Positions 47,625 through 56,302 of a stretch of 64,000 nucleotides of DNA are shown in pieces. Position 1 is the stretch's first letter; each line of letters opens with the position of its first letter. The translations under genes and the position numbers were made by a program. Under the pieces are notes generated by a model, which worked only from the letters and a program-made list of their open reading frames with translations, did not search any database and was not told where the DNA came from. This DNA comes from Alphaproteobacteria bacterium (lineage in GTDB: Bacteria; Pseudomonadota; Alphaproteobacteria; Rhodospirillales; Rhodospirillaceae), in assembly GCA_030835385.1 (NCBI GenBank), contig JAURPI010000033.1, positions 27,469 to 91,468 of the forward strand, given 5' to 3'.

Positions 47625-48554
47625 ATGAAATTGACCCAGCGGGTTAAGAAGATACTGGCCGGATACGAAAGCGATAGTCCCGGCACCAAAGCCAATCTCG
47701 CTCGAATTCTGATGCAGGGCCGCCTAGGTGGAACCGGTAAATTAGTCGTTCTCCCCGTAGACCAAGGTTTTGAGCATGGTCCCGCGCGAAGCTTTGCTCC
47801 CAATCCCCCAGCTTACGACCCCCACTATCATTGGCAACTCGCTATAAATGCTGGATTATCCGCCTTCGCCGCTCCGCTAGGTATGATTGAGGCAGGCGCC
47901 TCGACTTTTGCGGGGTCTGTCCCGACCATCCTTAAAGTAAATAGTGCGAATTCACTGAATGGAGAGAGCGACGCCCCCACTCAGGCCATCACCGCAGGTG
48001 TTGGGGATGCGCTGAGGCTCGGGTGTTCCGCCATTGGCTACACCATCTACCCAGGCTCTCAGCAGGCCTATGGCATGATTGAAGACCTCAGAGAACTCAC
48101 AGAAGAGGCAAAATCAGTCGGTTTGGCCGTCGTTGTCTGGTCTTATCCGAGGGGCGCATATGTCTCTAAGGAAGGAGAAACGGCGTTTGATATCGTTGCG
48201 TATGCCGCGCACATGGCTGCACTTGCCGGCGCACATATCATCAAGGTTAAGCTTCCAACCGATCATTTGGACCTAGCCGTAGCTAAGAAAGTATATGAAG
48301 ACGAAGGCATCGCTGCGGCAACCCTCGCCGATCGCGTTAAGCACGTTGTTCAAAGTTGCTTCGAAGGCCGCAGGATTGTCGTCTTCTCGGGCGGCGGTAA
48401 AAAAGGCCTCGACGGTTTGTATGACGAAGCCCGCGCTATTCGTGACGGGGGTGGCAACGGCTCAATCATTGGCAGGAATACCTTCCAACGCCCACGTGAA
48501 GACGCTATCGCGATGCTGGACACGCTGATCAATATCTACAAGGGCAAAGAGTGA
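47625..48554 (+). CDS. fbaB: Class I fructose-bisphosphate aldolase, DhnA/FbaB type
   Basis: The 309-residue TIM-barrel protein cleaves or forms fructose-1,6-bisphosphate through a Schiff base. Signatures are LPVDQGFEHGPARSF, the lysine block AHIIKVKLPTDHL (Lys207 or Lys209 is the base former) and FSGGGKKGLDGL for phosphate binding. The start is ATG at 47625 in AAATTG context. The stop TGA overlaps the thiE GTG start by four bases, so translation is coupled. It is divergent from the DUF4164-zapA operon. Confidence 0.93.
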   Translation: MKLTQRVKKILAGYESDSPGTKANLARILMQGRLGGTGKLVVLPVDQGFEHGPARSFAPNPPAYDPHYHWQLAINAGLSAFAAPLGMIEAGASTFAGSVPTILKVNSANSLNGESDAPTQAITAGVGDALRLGCSAIGYTIYPGSQQAYGMIEDLRELTEEAKSVGLAVVVWSYPRGAYVSKEGETAFDIVAYAAHMAALAGAHIIKVKLPTDHLDLAVAKKVYEDEGIAAATLADRVKHVVQSCFEGRRIVVFSGGGKKGLDGLYDEARAIRDGGGNGSIIGRNTFQRPREDAIAMLDTLINIYKGKE

Positions 48555-49186
48555 GTGATGCAGAAGGCTGTCGACTGTATCTGATAACCCCACCGCAACT
48601 CGACGCTCCCGAAGACTTCGCCAAAAAGTTGCCAGCTGTCATTGAGGCAGGGGATGTCGCATGCGTACAGCTTCGGCTCAAAGGCTCGAATGACGATCAA
48701 GTTCTAAAGACGGTCGATTTATTACTGACTATTTGTGAACAGACCGATACCGCTCTAATTCTAAATGATCGGCCTGATTTGGCGGCGAAATCTGGGTGTG
48801 ACGGGGTCCACATCGGCCCAGAAGATATGCCTTACTCTGAAGCCCGGGCAATCATGGGCGACGAAGCCGCTATAGGGGTTTCTTGCGGTGCATCGCGCCA
48901 CCTCGCCATGACTTTAGCTGACAAAGGCGCGGACTATGTCGCCTTTGGTGCCTTTTTTGAGACCCAAACCAAAGAGAACACCAGCACCGCCACAACAGAA
49001 CTCCTCGAGATTTGGTCCCAAACCACGAATGTCCCCGTTGTCGCCATCGGCGGCATTACCCCAGAGAATTGCGGTCCATTGGTAACTGCGGGCGCAGATT
49101 TTCTTGCGGTTTCCGCCGGGGTCTGGAACCATCCAGATGGACCAAAAACCGCCGTGCGCTTGTTTTCTGAACGCATGGCAGAATAA
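48551..49186 (+). CDS. thiE: Thiamine-phosphate synthase
   Basis: ThiE joins HMP-PP and thiazole phosphate. The 211-residue barrel shows LILNDRPDLAAKSGCDGVHIG, the SCGASRHLAM phosphate region and VVAIGGITPEN. It starts with GTG at 48551, overlapping the aldolase stop (GTGA). No TPP riboswitch is visible in front of the aldolase gene. Confidence 0.93.
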   Translation: MSDAEGCRLYLITPPQLDAPEDFAKKLPAVIEAGDVACVQLRLKGSNDDQVLKTVDLLLTICEQTDTALILNDRPDLAAKSGCDGVHIGPEDMPYSEARAIMGDEAAIGVSCGASRHLAMTLADKGADYVAFGAFFETQTKENTSTATTELLEIWSQTTNVPVVAIGGITPENCGPLVTAGADFLAVSAGVWNHPDGPKTAVRLFSERMAE

Positions 49187-49275
49187 TAGAAAAATGGGCC
49201 TTTCTGGGACTTCCCATCTAGGACCGATCCGAATAATGTGACGCCGACTGAGAACCTGAAAGCAGGCTTACGAAT

Positions 49276-49830
49276 ATGAAAAATGGGATCGCCCTCGCGA
49301 CAACACTCTTACTCTTGAGCACTTCGGTGACTGCCTACGCGCAGGAAGCCAATGAACTTGCGCCGCCGCCGCCACCGGAATTGGAAGAAGAAACCGCTGA
49401 CGCTCCAGCAGCCGCGCCAGAGAAAAAGAAAAAGAAACTTGATCACTGTGGACCACAATCCGCCAAGGTATGTGACGGCATTGAAAACATCGCTGATCTA
49501 GGCGAAGGCGTTTGGAAAATCGGTGCAATGGGAGCTGCTCTATGCTCCAAAAGCGCTGCCATTGAAGCAACACGGAAGCGTCGTAAAGATCGCATAGAAT
49601 ATGAAGAACTGTTGGCAGACATCGCCGAAGATGACGAAAACAGTGATTACACTCCGTGGGTTCCCTCAGAAACCAATACTGAGTTTGCGCAGCGCACGTC
49701 TTCTGAATGTGGCGACAATAAAGAATATTGGTGTGGTGAAATGCAGTTTGCGGCTGCAGAAATAGCTGACCCACAAACCCAAGCGGCAGCGCTGGCTGCG
49801 GTTGAAGCGGCTTGCAACCCACCAGGCTAA
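49276..49830 (+). CDS. Secreted six-cysteine protein of unknown function
   Basis: I do not recognise this 184-residue product. It has a signal peptide (about residues 1-22, ending AYAQ), a Pro/Glu/Ala-rich segment, a lysine cluster, and then six cysteines in the mature part (HCGP, VCDG, ALCSK, SECGD, YWCGE, EACNP), an even number suited to three disulfides. The overlapping opposite-strand frame (49268-49822) is a shadow because only this strand has a signal peptide and balanced composition. A terminator follows directly. Confidence 0.65.
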   Translation: MKNGIALATTLLLLSTSVTAYAQEANELAPPPPPELEEETADAPAAAPEKKKKKLDHCGPQSAKVCDGIENIADLGEGVWKIGAMGAALCSKSAAIEATRKRRKDRIEYEELLADIAEDDENSDYTPWVPSETNTEFAQRTSSECGDNKEYWCGEMQFAAAEIADPQTQAAALAAVEAACNPPG

Positions 49831-49857
49831 TAGAAATATCTGAATATCAAATCGATG

Positions 49858-49887
49858 CGGCGAACCCAGTGCTCGCCGTTTTCTTTT
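49858..49887 (+). terminator. Rho-independent terminator after the secreted protein gene
   Basis: CGGCGA pairs with TCGCCG over a 9-base loop, then TTTTCTTTT follows, a clear U-rich tail on the plus strand. It ends transcription of the gene at 49276-49830. It does not have a U-tract for the minus strand. Confidence 0.75.
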
Positions 49888-49893
49888 GTCGCG

Positions 49894-50946
49894 CTAAGAA
49901 TCATCTTTCATGTCTACAGGCGCCCACATCACGTCCTTGATGTGATCGGCCCCTGTCATCAACATAATCAATCGATCAATGCCAAGGGCCATTCCCGCGG
50001 ACTCAGGCATTTTTTCTAGGGCGGACAAAAAACCCTCATCTATGGGTGGCGCCTTGCCGTAGAGCTTGTCATAGGCTTTCTGATCTCGAACAAAACGCCG
50101 TCTTTGCTCAACGGGGTCTATTAATTCAGAAAAACCATTCGCCAGTTCGATTCCGCACACATAGGCTTCAGCTCGCTCACAGACCCTTGTGTCCGATGCC
50201 TTGGGGCGAGCCAATGCGCCTACAGGTTCTGGAAAATCCACCAGTACTATTGGCGGTCCATCGGCCAGTATCGGTTCAATGCGCTCAAGCATGACACGAT
50301 GGAACACATCATCCCACTGATCACCCGGTTCACATCGCACCCCGGCAGCCATTGCCCGTTGGGCAAACCCGTCCGCAGACCACTCGTCTTGATCAGGGAC
50401 TTCTTTTAGCAAGTCGATATTTGCAAACTCAAAAAACGCATCCGCTACGGACATCCGCCGCCAGGACTGGTTGATTTCTGTTTTGTGTGTGCCATGGCGA
50501 AAAACGTCCTGACCCACAGCTGCCGCTGCCGCTGAAACCAAACTGACCACATCGTCGATCAAATCTTCGTAGGTCGCAGCAGCACGATACCACTCCAGCA
50601 TAGTGAACTCGGGGTGATGAAGACGCCCTTCTTCACCATCTCGAAATACATGGCAAATCTGGAAGATTTTGGTCTCACCGGCAGCCAGTAGCTTTTTCAT
50701 GGCAAATTCAGGGGACGTATGCAGGTAGCGATTGCGGACCTGTTGATCAAATGGCCCGCGCACGGAAAGATGAAAAGGCTGAATATGGCGATCAATACCT
50801 GGGGACAACTGTATTGCTGGCGTCTCAACCTCCATGAATCCCTGTTCAATGAAATACTGGCGTACGGCGCCTATCGCTTGGCTCCTAGCCGTAAGATTAG
50901 CCCTTCGCTGAGCGAAGGTTGACTGATCCCACCACGTGTCAGACAT
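49894..50946 (-). CDS. epmA: EF-P--(R)-beta-lysine ligase EpmA (GenX/PoxA family)
   Basis: EpmA attaches beta-lysine to elongation factor P. The 350-residue product is the catalytic domain of a class II lysyl-tRNA synthetase without its anticodon-binding domain, with LHTSPEFAMKKLLAAG, FRDGEEGRLHHPEFTMLEWYR and the motif 3 MALGIDRL. ATG 50944-50946 has AAGGTGAG upstream. It is divergent from efp, its substrate gene. Confidence 0.95.
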   Translation of the reverse strand: MSDTWWDQSTFAQRRANLTARSQAIGAVRQYFIEQGFMEVETPAIQLSPGIDRHIQPFHLSVRGPFDQQVRNRYLHTSPEFAMKKLLAAGETKIFQICHVFRDGEEGRLHHPEFTMLEWYRAAATYEDLIDDVVSLVSAAAAAVGQDVFRHGTHKTEINQSWRRMSVADAFFEFANIDLLKEVPDQDEWSADGFAQRAMAAGVRCEPGDQWDDVFHRVMLERIEPILADGPPIVLVDFPEPVGALARPKASDTRVCERAEAYVCGIELANGFSELIDPVEQRRRFVRDQKAYDKLYGKAPPIDEGFLSALEKMPESAGMALGIDRLIMLMTGADHIKDVMWAPVDMKDDS

Positions 50947-51077
50947 CAAATCTTCTCACCTTCTCGTTTGCCCCACTGGACCGCCCGTTGCACGGCCCAG
51001 GTCAAACTGATAAAAGCCCCGGCCAAAGGGATGCGTAGCGCCGTTTCGTTCTTTATACGTCCAACAGTGATGAAATC

Positions 51078-51644
51078 ATGAAAATTCAAGCCAATACTAT
51101 GCGACCGGGAATGGTCATCGAGCACCAGGACAAGCAGTGGACCGTCCTCAAAATCGAACTGCTTCAACCCGGCAAAGGTGGCGCCTTCATTCAAGTGGAG
51201 ATGCGCGATATTGCATCCGGCAACAAGTCCAATGATCGGTGGCGGACGCAAGATACCGTAGAAAAACTAGAAGTAAGAGAACGTGACAGCCAATACCTTT
51301 TCCAAGACGGCGATCTCTATACTTTCATGGACACCGAAACATATGAGCAATTCACTCTAAGTGAGGACGACCTCGCTGAAAAAGCGTCCTACCTACAGGA
51401 TGGAATGGCCGTCTCTGCATCGACCATTGAAGGCAAGCCGGTTGATATCGTTCTCCCGGCGCACGTCACATTGGAAGTCGTTGAAGCAGATGCCGTAGTT
51501 AAAGGTCAAACCGCAGCGTCTTCATACAAGCCGGGTATTCTTGAAAACGGCGTCAAAGTTATGATCCCACCGTTTGTTGAAGCTGGCACACGGATTGTCG
51601 TCAATACCACTGACGGCACTTACGTCGAACGCGCCAAGGACTAA
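51078..51644 (+). CDS. efp: Elongation factor P
   Basis: EF-P relieves ribosomes stalled at polyproline. The 188-residue product has three beta-barrel domains; the modified lysine Lys33 lies in PGKGGAF at the tip of domain I. With EpmA next to it, beta-lysylation is the expected modification. EpmB (the lysine aminomutase) is not in this window. The start is ATG at 51078, after TGAAATC. Confidence 0.97.
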   Translation: MKIQANTMRPGMVIEHQDKQWTVLKIELLQPGKGGAFIQVEMRDIASGNKSNDRWRTQDTVEKLEVRERDSQYLFQDGDLYTFMDTETYEQFTLSEDDLAEKASYLQDGMAVSASTIEGKPVDIVLPAHVTLEVVEADAVVKGQTAASSYKPGILENGVKVMIPPFVEAGTRIVVNTTDGTYVERAKD

Positions 51645-51653
51645 GGCACAGTC

Positions 51654-52469
51654 ATGGCGGTCCGCTCCGCAATCCTAAATGTGATGGTTGGTGCCGCCGA
51701 GAAAGCATCTCGCACGATGAAGCGAGACTTCGGCGAGGTAGAAAACCTGCAAGTGTCGCGCAAAGGCACTAACGATTTTGTCACAGCTGCAGACACCCGC
51801 ACTGAAAAAATTCTCCAGTATGAACTAAAAAAAGCTCGTCCAGCCTTTGGTTTCATCATGGAAGAGTCGGGTATTATTGAAGGGGAAGACGCCAATCGCA
51901 CGTGGATCATTGATCCCATCGACGGCACAACCAATTTCATTCACGGCATTCCCCATTTTGCGATTTCTATCGCTCTACGAGAACACGGCGAGTTGGTCGC
52001 AGCCCTCATATACGCGCCAGTCTTTGACGAAATGTTCCTGGCCGAAAAAGGTCAAGGCGCGACCTACAACAATAGACGCCTTAGGGTTTCCTCTCGCACT
52101 GAACTAAGTGACTGCGTCCTCGCGACCGGAATTCCCCATCTCGGGCGGGGAGATCACGCTGCCTACTTGCCACAACTTTCGTCAGTGATGGAATCAACGG
52201 CTGGCGTCCGACGTTTCGGGTCAGCGGCTTTGGATTTAGCCTATGTCGCCGCCGGTAGATTCGATGGATTTTGGGAAACAGGTCTGCAAATCTGGGACGT
52301 TGCCGCTGGCATATTGCTCGTCAAAGAAGCGGGCGGTTTTGTTACTGAAATCGACGGCAAAGGCGAAGCCCTTGGTGGCGACTCCATCTTAGCAGCCAAT
52401 CCCCGGCTCCATCATCCACTCAGCAACCTACTAACCGGCAAAGAAACCGAGCGACTTCGGGCGCGCTAG
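51654..52469 (+). CDS. suhB: Inositol monophosphatase family protein (SuhB-like)
   Basis: The 271-residue Mg-dependent phosphatase has the signatures IIDPIDGTTNFIHGIPHF and LQIWDVAAGILLVKEAGG, and EES for the first metal ligand. SuhB-type members also bind RNA polymerase or act on inositol phosphates; substrate cannot be told. It begins ten bases after efp, so cotranscription is likely. Confidence 0.9.
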   Translation: MAVRSAILNVMVGAAEKASRTMKRDFGEVENLQVSRKGTNDFVTAADTRTEKILQYELKKARPAFGFIMEESGIIEGEDANRTWIIDPIDGTTNFIHGIPHFAISIALREHGELVAALIYAPVFDEMFLAEKGQGATYNNRRLRVSSRTELSDCVLATGIPHLGRGDHAAYLPQLSSVMESTAGVRRFGSAALDLAYVAAGRFDGFWETGLQIWDVAAGILLVKEAGGFVTEIDGKGEALGGDSILAANPRLHHPLSNLLTGKETERLRAR

Positions 52470-52584
52470 CAAAACCGTGCAGCCAGTCGGACGTTGTCCG
52501 GAGGGCCACGCTTGAGGTAGGCTTCACCAGAGCGGATGCTCGAGCATCCAGTCGGGGACTCTTTTTTTAAGGTGGAACGGTGGC

Positions 52585-53496
52585 ATGGCTACAAAACGCG
52601 GCACAACGCAAACTGCTAAAAGCGTAAGCACAAAAATATTAGCTATTCTTATTGCCCCAACACTCGTCGTTGCAGCAGCAACGAATAGTTCTGAATCTTT
52701 TGCGCAAAATGTTGACGGTGTGTTGGTAAATTTGGGTATTCTCGACGACCTGGATCCCATGAAAACACTGCCGCGTCTCTTAATGCCTAGCTCCAGACCG
52801 AGTTCGGGTCGTATTGTCTTAACGCCTCCGGCTGGCGTTGATCCCATACCGCCGCAGCGCGCGCGCGTTGTTCTGAGACCACCGCCAGGCGCACCAACTC
52901 GGGTTGCGTCAGCGCCCAAAATCTCAGTGCCGCCCAGAGCACCCGCGGCACCTTCCCCACCGACTTCAGTCACAACTCCACCTTCACCAGCACTAAGCAA
53001 GACGGTCACTCCGCCTGCTTCAGCGGCTTCAGCCGCTGTAGCAGAGACATCAGAATCTGACGCCACTGCTTCTGAGACCGAAACAGCCGGACCGATAACG
53101 CCGTCGCAGGCCATACCAGCACCGTTGGAGCAAGCATCCGAAGACGCTCAATCCGAGCAGGTCGCAGCACTGCCCGACTCTGAGCCAGGACCAGTTTCAA
53201 TCACATTTGGGGTTAAGGAAACGGAACTTCCTAATTCAGCAGCAGCGGCACTTACACCAATCGCTGAACAGATGACATCCGACACGGAACTCCGTGTTCA
53301 ATTACTTGCCTACGCCAGTAGCGCAGATGGGTCCCCTAGCAGTGTGCGGAGAAAATCTCTAAGTCGAGCTCTCTCGGTTCGAGAGTTTCTAATGGACCAA
53401 GGGGTTCAAAGTACTCGCATTGAGGTTCGCGCCCTTGGTGATCAAAATGAGGGTGGAGCAGCTGACCGCGTCGATGCGGTGGTAGAGCGACGCTAA
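52585..53496 (+). CDS. Exported OmpA-family C-terminal-domain protein with Pro/Ala-rich linker
   Basis: The 303-residue product has a long signal-like N-terminus (hydrophobic about residues 20-40, cleavage near SFAQ), a Pro/Ser/Ala-rich stretch (about 75-195), and a C-terminal OmpA-like domain (about 205-303) with LAYASSADGSPSSVRRKSLSRALSVREFL and VRALGD. The peptidoglycan-binding region is degenerate at the usual Asp-rich loop. It is the first of three genes followed at 32 bases by the MotA/TolQ-like gene. The role of the set is not established. Confidence 0.72.
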   Translation: MATKRGTTQTAKSVSTKILAILIAPTLVVAAATNSSESFAQNVDGVLVNLGILDDLDPMKTLPRLLMPSSRPSSGRIVLTPPAGVDPIPPQRARVVLRPPPGAPTRVASAPKISVPPRAPAAPSPPTSVTTPPSPALSKTVTPPASAASAAVAETSESDATASETETAGPITPSQAIPAPLEQASEDAQSEQVAALPDSEPGPVSITFGVKETELPNSAAAALTPIAEQMTSDTELRVQLLAYASSADGSPSSVRRKSLSRALSVREFLMDQGVQSTRIEVRALGDQNEGGAADRVDAVVERR

Positions 53497-53528
53497 ATGA
53501 CATTTCGAATGTAATGCTATGGTGCGGA

Positions 53529-54743
53529 ATGACTGACACCACACGCTTCCTTACACGTATGATCCTGTTTTTGGTCGCTGGATTAATAGCAGGCGCACTG
53601 CTGTACGGAACGCTTGTTGAAGCTTTTATGGCTAATCCGCTCCTGAACGGGTTGATCCTCGGTGTCTTACTATTCGGAATCATCTTGAACGTGCGTCAAG
53701 TCATGATGCTTAAGCCAGAGGCAGAATGGCTTGAGTCTTTTCAAGAGAATGCCACGCGTACCGAAGAAACTGACGGACACGGCGCAGATGCACCTCCGTC
53801 CCAATTATCCAGCAGCGGGCCACAATTGCTTTCGCCGATGGCCCGAATGCTGTCTGAAAGCCGAAATCGCGGCGGTAAATTCTCGCTCAGCGCCCAAGCC
53901 ATGCGAACTCTTTTGGACGGAATTGCTTCACGGCTTGAGGAGTCTCGTGATCTCGCTCGGTACTTTATTGGACTTTCGATATTTCTAGGTTTGCTCGGGA
54001 CATTTTGGGGATTACTTGGAACTGTCGCCTCTGTAGGGGATGTCATTCGAAATCTGTCTATTTCGGGTGAAGATATCTCGCTCGTTTTTAATGACCTAAA
54101 GGCTGGCTTAGAAGCGCCACTCGATGGGATGGGCACTGCGTTTTCATCATCACTGTTTGGTCTCGCAGGATCGCTCGTTCTAGGGTTTCTCGATTTACAA
54201 GCCGGGCAAGCACAAAACGCGTTTTACAACGATCTCGAAGAATGGCTCTCGGGGATGACCCGGTTATCATCTGGTGCCAACTTGGGTGAAGGAGAGCAAG
54301 GCGTCTCTGCTTATACAGAGGCACTGCTAGAGCAAACTGCAGAAAGTCTAGACGAACTCCAGCGGATTCTGGGACGGGGTGAAGAAAGCCGCATCACGGG
54401 CAATCAACACTTCGCGACAATGAACGATAAATTGACCCTACTGACAGAACAGATGAAAGCAGAGCAACAGGTCTTGCTCAAAATGGCAGGAAACCAAAAA
54501 GATTTATCCCCTCTTCTTAAAAAAGTCGGCGACCTTGGTGAGGCGCTATCTCAGCCAAAGAGTTCGGGCATGGACGACGGCACTAAAACCCATATCCGCA
54601 ATATTGACCAGTCACTCAATCGCCTGGTCACAGAACTTACAGCTGGTCGCGAGGAACTGGTCAAAGACCTCAGGTCTGAAATCAAACTGCTTGCAAAAAC
54701 AGTCGCTGCTGCAAGTGGCCGAAACGACGCGTCGGAAAGCTAG
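53529..54743 (+). CDS. MotA/TolQ/ExbB-family proton-channel-like membrane protein with long C-terminal tail
   Basis: The 404-residue product has about four transmembrane segments (about residues 8-30, 40-58, 144-168 and 203-222) and the MotA/TolQ/ExbB signature LGLLGTFWGLLGTVASVGD. A long cytoplasmic C-terminal part (about 225-404) of helical coiled-coil type follows. This layout resembles the ZorA-like and other large MotA homologues. The ATG at 53529 (MTDTTRFL) is preferred over 53514. The gene is followed at 15 bases by the MotB-like gene. The function is unknown. Confidence 0.83.
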   Translation: MTDTTRFLTRMILFLVAGLIAGALLYGTLVEAFMANPLLNGLILGVLLFGIILNVRQVMMLKPEAEWLESFQENATRTEETDGHGADAPPSQLSSSGPQLLSPMARMLSESRNRGGKFSLSAQAMRTLLDGIASRLEESRDLARYFIGLSIFLGLLGTFWGLLGTVASVGDVIRNLSISGEDISLVFNDLKAGLEAPLDGMGTAFSSSLFGLAGSLVLGFLDLQAGQAQNAFYNDLEEWLSGMTRLSSGANLGEGEQGVSAYTEALLEQTAESLDELQRILGRGEESRITGNQHFATMNDKLTLLTEQMKAEQQVLLKMAGNQKDLSPLLKKVGDLGEALSQPKSSGMDDGTKTHIRNIDQSLNRLVTELTAGREELVKDLRSEIKLLAKTVAAASGRNDASES

Positions 54744-54758
54744 GCCAAGGGATTCGTC

Positions 54759-55979
54759 ATGGCACTGGCCCGCCGCTCACGTCGCACCACAGACATTTGG
54801 CCTGGATTTGTCGACGCCCTTTCGACACTCCTCATAATCATAATTTTCGTTCTGATGGTGTTCGTCCTAGGACAATTTTTCTTGGGTCAGGCCCTCTCTG
54901 GTCGAGACGCTGCACTCGAGCGGTTAACTGCCCAGGTTAATGAACTAGGGGAAATGCTTGCGCTTGAACGACAAGCCAACACGGATCTTTCTCTCAATGT
55001 CTCGCAACTTTCGGACCAATTGCAGGCCGCCAATCTAGAACTCGATGAATTGGCGTCGCTGCGCATGGAAAATAGAGACCTCAAAGGACAAGTTGAAACA
55101 CTGGACGCAGATGCCAGAGCTCGATCTATAGAGCTAACAAGAATGCAAGAAGCCATCGCTGCAGCTGCTGAAGCGGCGGAGGCGGATCAGGCACAGATCA
55201 ACGAGCAACGCCAGCAGCTAGCAGTCTTACAACAAAATATTAGAGCGCTTGAAGCATTGAAGGCGGAGCTTGAAACTGAAGTCTCCCGCCTTGGCGACAC
55301 CGTCGTCGTGCGCGAACGAGAAGTGGCTCAGGAACGACGCATATCTGTGGAGGCGAGAGCGCAAGCCGCACTAATGAGCCAGCAACTTGAAGCCCTTCAG
55401 CAAGAGTTGGCCAGATTGTCTGAAACTCTGGATGCCGCAGACGCGCTCTCCCTAGAACAAAAGGCCCAAATCGCGGACCTCGGCCGTCGAATGAACCGGG
55501 CCCTCGCGGGCAAAGTTCAAGAACTACAGCAATACCGATCTGAGTTTTTTGGTCGCTTAAGAGACATACTCGGCACCCGCCCTGGCATCCGCGTTGTGGG
55601 CGACCGTTTCGTGTTCCAATCTGAGGTTCTTTTTGCAAGCGGATCAGCGGATTTGGGGATAGAGGGACAACGACAATTGGCCCAACTGGCAAAAACACTC
55701 ACCGACATAGCACGCGACATTCCAGAGGCAGTCGATTGGATTATGAGAGTCGATGGCCACACCGATGACGTTCCTATCAGCACAGCCACTTTTCGCTCAA
55801 ACTGGGAATTATCAGTAGCGCGGGCACTCTCCGTGGTACGTTTTCTAATCAGTCAGGGCGTGGCTCCGGAGCGCCTTGCAGCCGCAGGATTTGGCGAATA
55901 TCAGCCTCTGGACATGTCTAAAACGGTCACAGCGCGGGGCAGAAACCGCCGAATTGAGCTAAAATTGGACCAGAGATAG
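54759..55979 (+). CDS. MotB/OmpA-like peptidoglycan-binding protein with long coiled coil
   Basis: The 406-residue product has one N-terminal transmembrane helix (about residues 20-45) with Asp19 just at its start, like the proton-carrying aspartate of MotB. A long coiled coil (about 50-260) spans the periplasm, and the C-terminal OmpA-like domain (about 285-406) has [12 protein letters not shown] with Asp336, then [12 protein letters not shown] with Arg355, the peptidoglycan-binding residues. It is the natural stator-plug partner of the preceding MotA-like protein. The start is ATG 54759. Confidence 0.86.
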   Translation: MALARRSRRTTDIWPGFVDALSTLLIIIIFVLMVFVLGQFFLGQALSGRDAALERLTAQVNELGEMLALERQANTDLSLNVSQLSDQLQAANLELDELASLRMENRDLKGQVETLDADARARSIELTRMQEAIAAAAEAAEADQAQINEQRQQLAVLQQNIRALEALKAELETEVSRLGDTVVVREREVAQERRISVEARAQAALMSQQLEALQQELARLSETLDAADALSLEQKAQIADLGRRMNRALAGKVQELQQYRSEFFGRLRDILGTRPGIRVVGDRFVFQSEVLFASGSADLGIEGQRQLAQLAKTLTDIARDIPEAVDWIMRVDGHTDDVPISTATFRSNWELSVARALSVVRFLISQGVAPERLAAAGFGEYQPLDMSKTVTARGRNRRIELKLDQR

Positions 55980-56059
55980 TTTTTCGGTTCACCACGGAGA
56001 GCCTTGCCTCCGCCTATCTGGTTCGCTATACCCCAGCGACTTTTTCGACGAGGCGTACA

Positions 56060-56284
56060 ATGAAAAAAGACATTCACCCCGATTATCATGACATTACCGT
56101 CGTCATGACCGACGGCACCGAATACACCACACGCAGCACTATGGGCAAAGAAGGCGATACCATCCGCCTTGATGTGGACCCAAAAACCCATCCGGCATGG
56201 ACCGGCGTGCACAGACTGCTCGATTCAGGTGGCCAGCTTGCCAAGTTCAACAAGCGTTTCTCGACGTTTGGCCTAAAGAACTAA
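56060..56284 (+). CDS. rpmE: 50S ribosomal protein L31
   Basis: The 74-residue product begins [19 protein letters not shown] and carries [21 protein letters not shown]. It lacks the zinc-binding cysteine set, as is normal for the alphaproteobacterial C-minus L31. It follows the MotB-like gene by 80 bases and precedes the cyclase gene by 18 bases. Confidence 0.95.
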   Translation: MKKDIHPDYHDITVVMTDGTEYTTRSTMGKEGDTIRLDVDPKTHPAWTGVHRLLDSGGQLAKFNKRFSTFGLKN

Positions 56285-56302
56285 TTTAGGCAAATACCAA
56301 AT

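Noticed and set aside
49268..49822. Minus-strand frame of 184 codons opposite the secreted six-cysteine gene
   Set aside because: Composition is rich in Arg, His, Cys and Gln without a signal or domain; the plus strand has a signal peptide and a downstream terminator.
52524..53114. Minus-strand Gly/Ala-rich frame
   Set aside because: It is a shadow of the Pro/Ala-rich linker of the OmpA-like protein.
52585..55979. Reading the OmpA/MotA/MotB-like set as a Zorya defence system
   Set aside because: No ZorC, ZorD or ZorE partner lies beside it, and the neighbours are housekeeping genes (suhB-like, rpmE).
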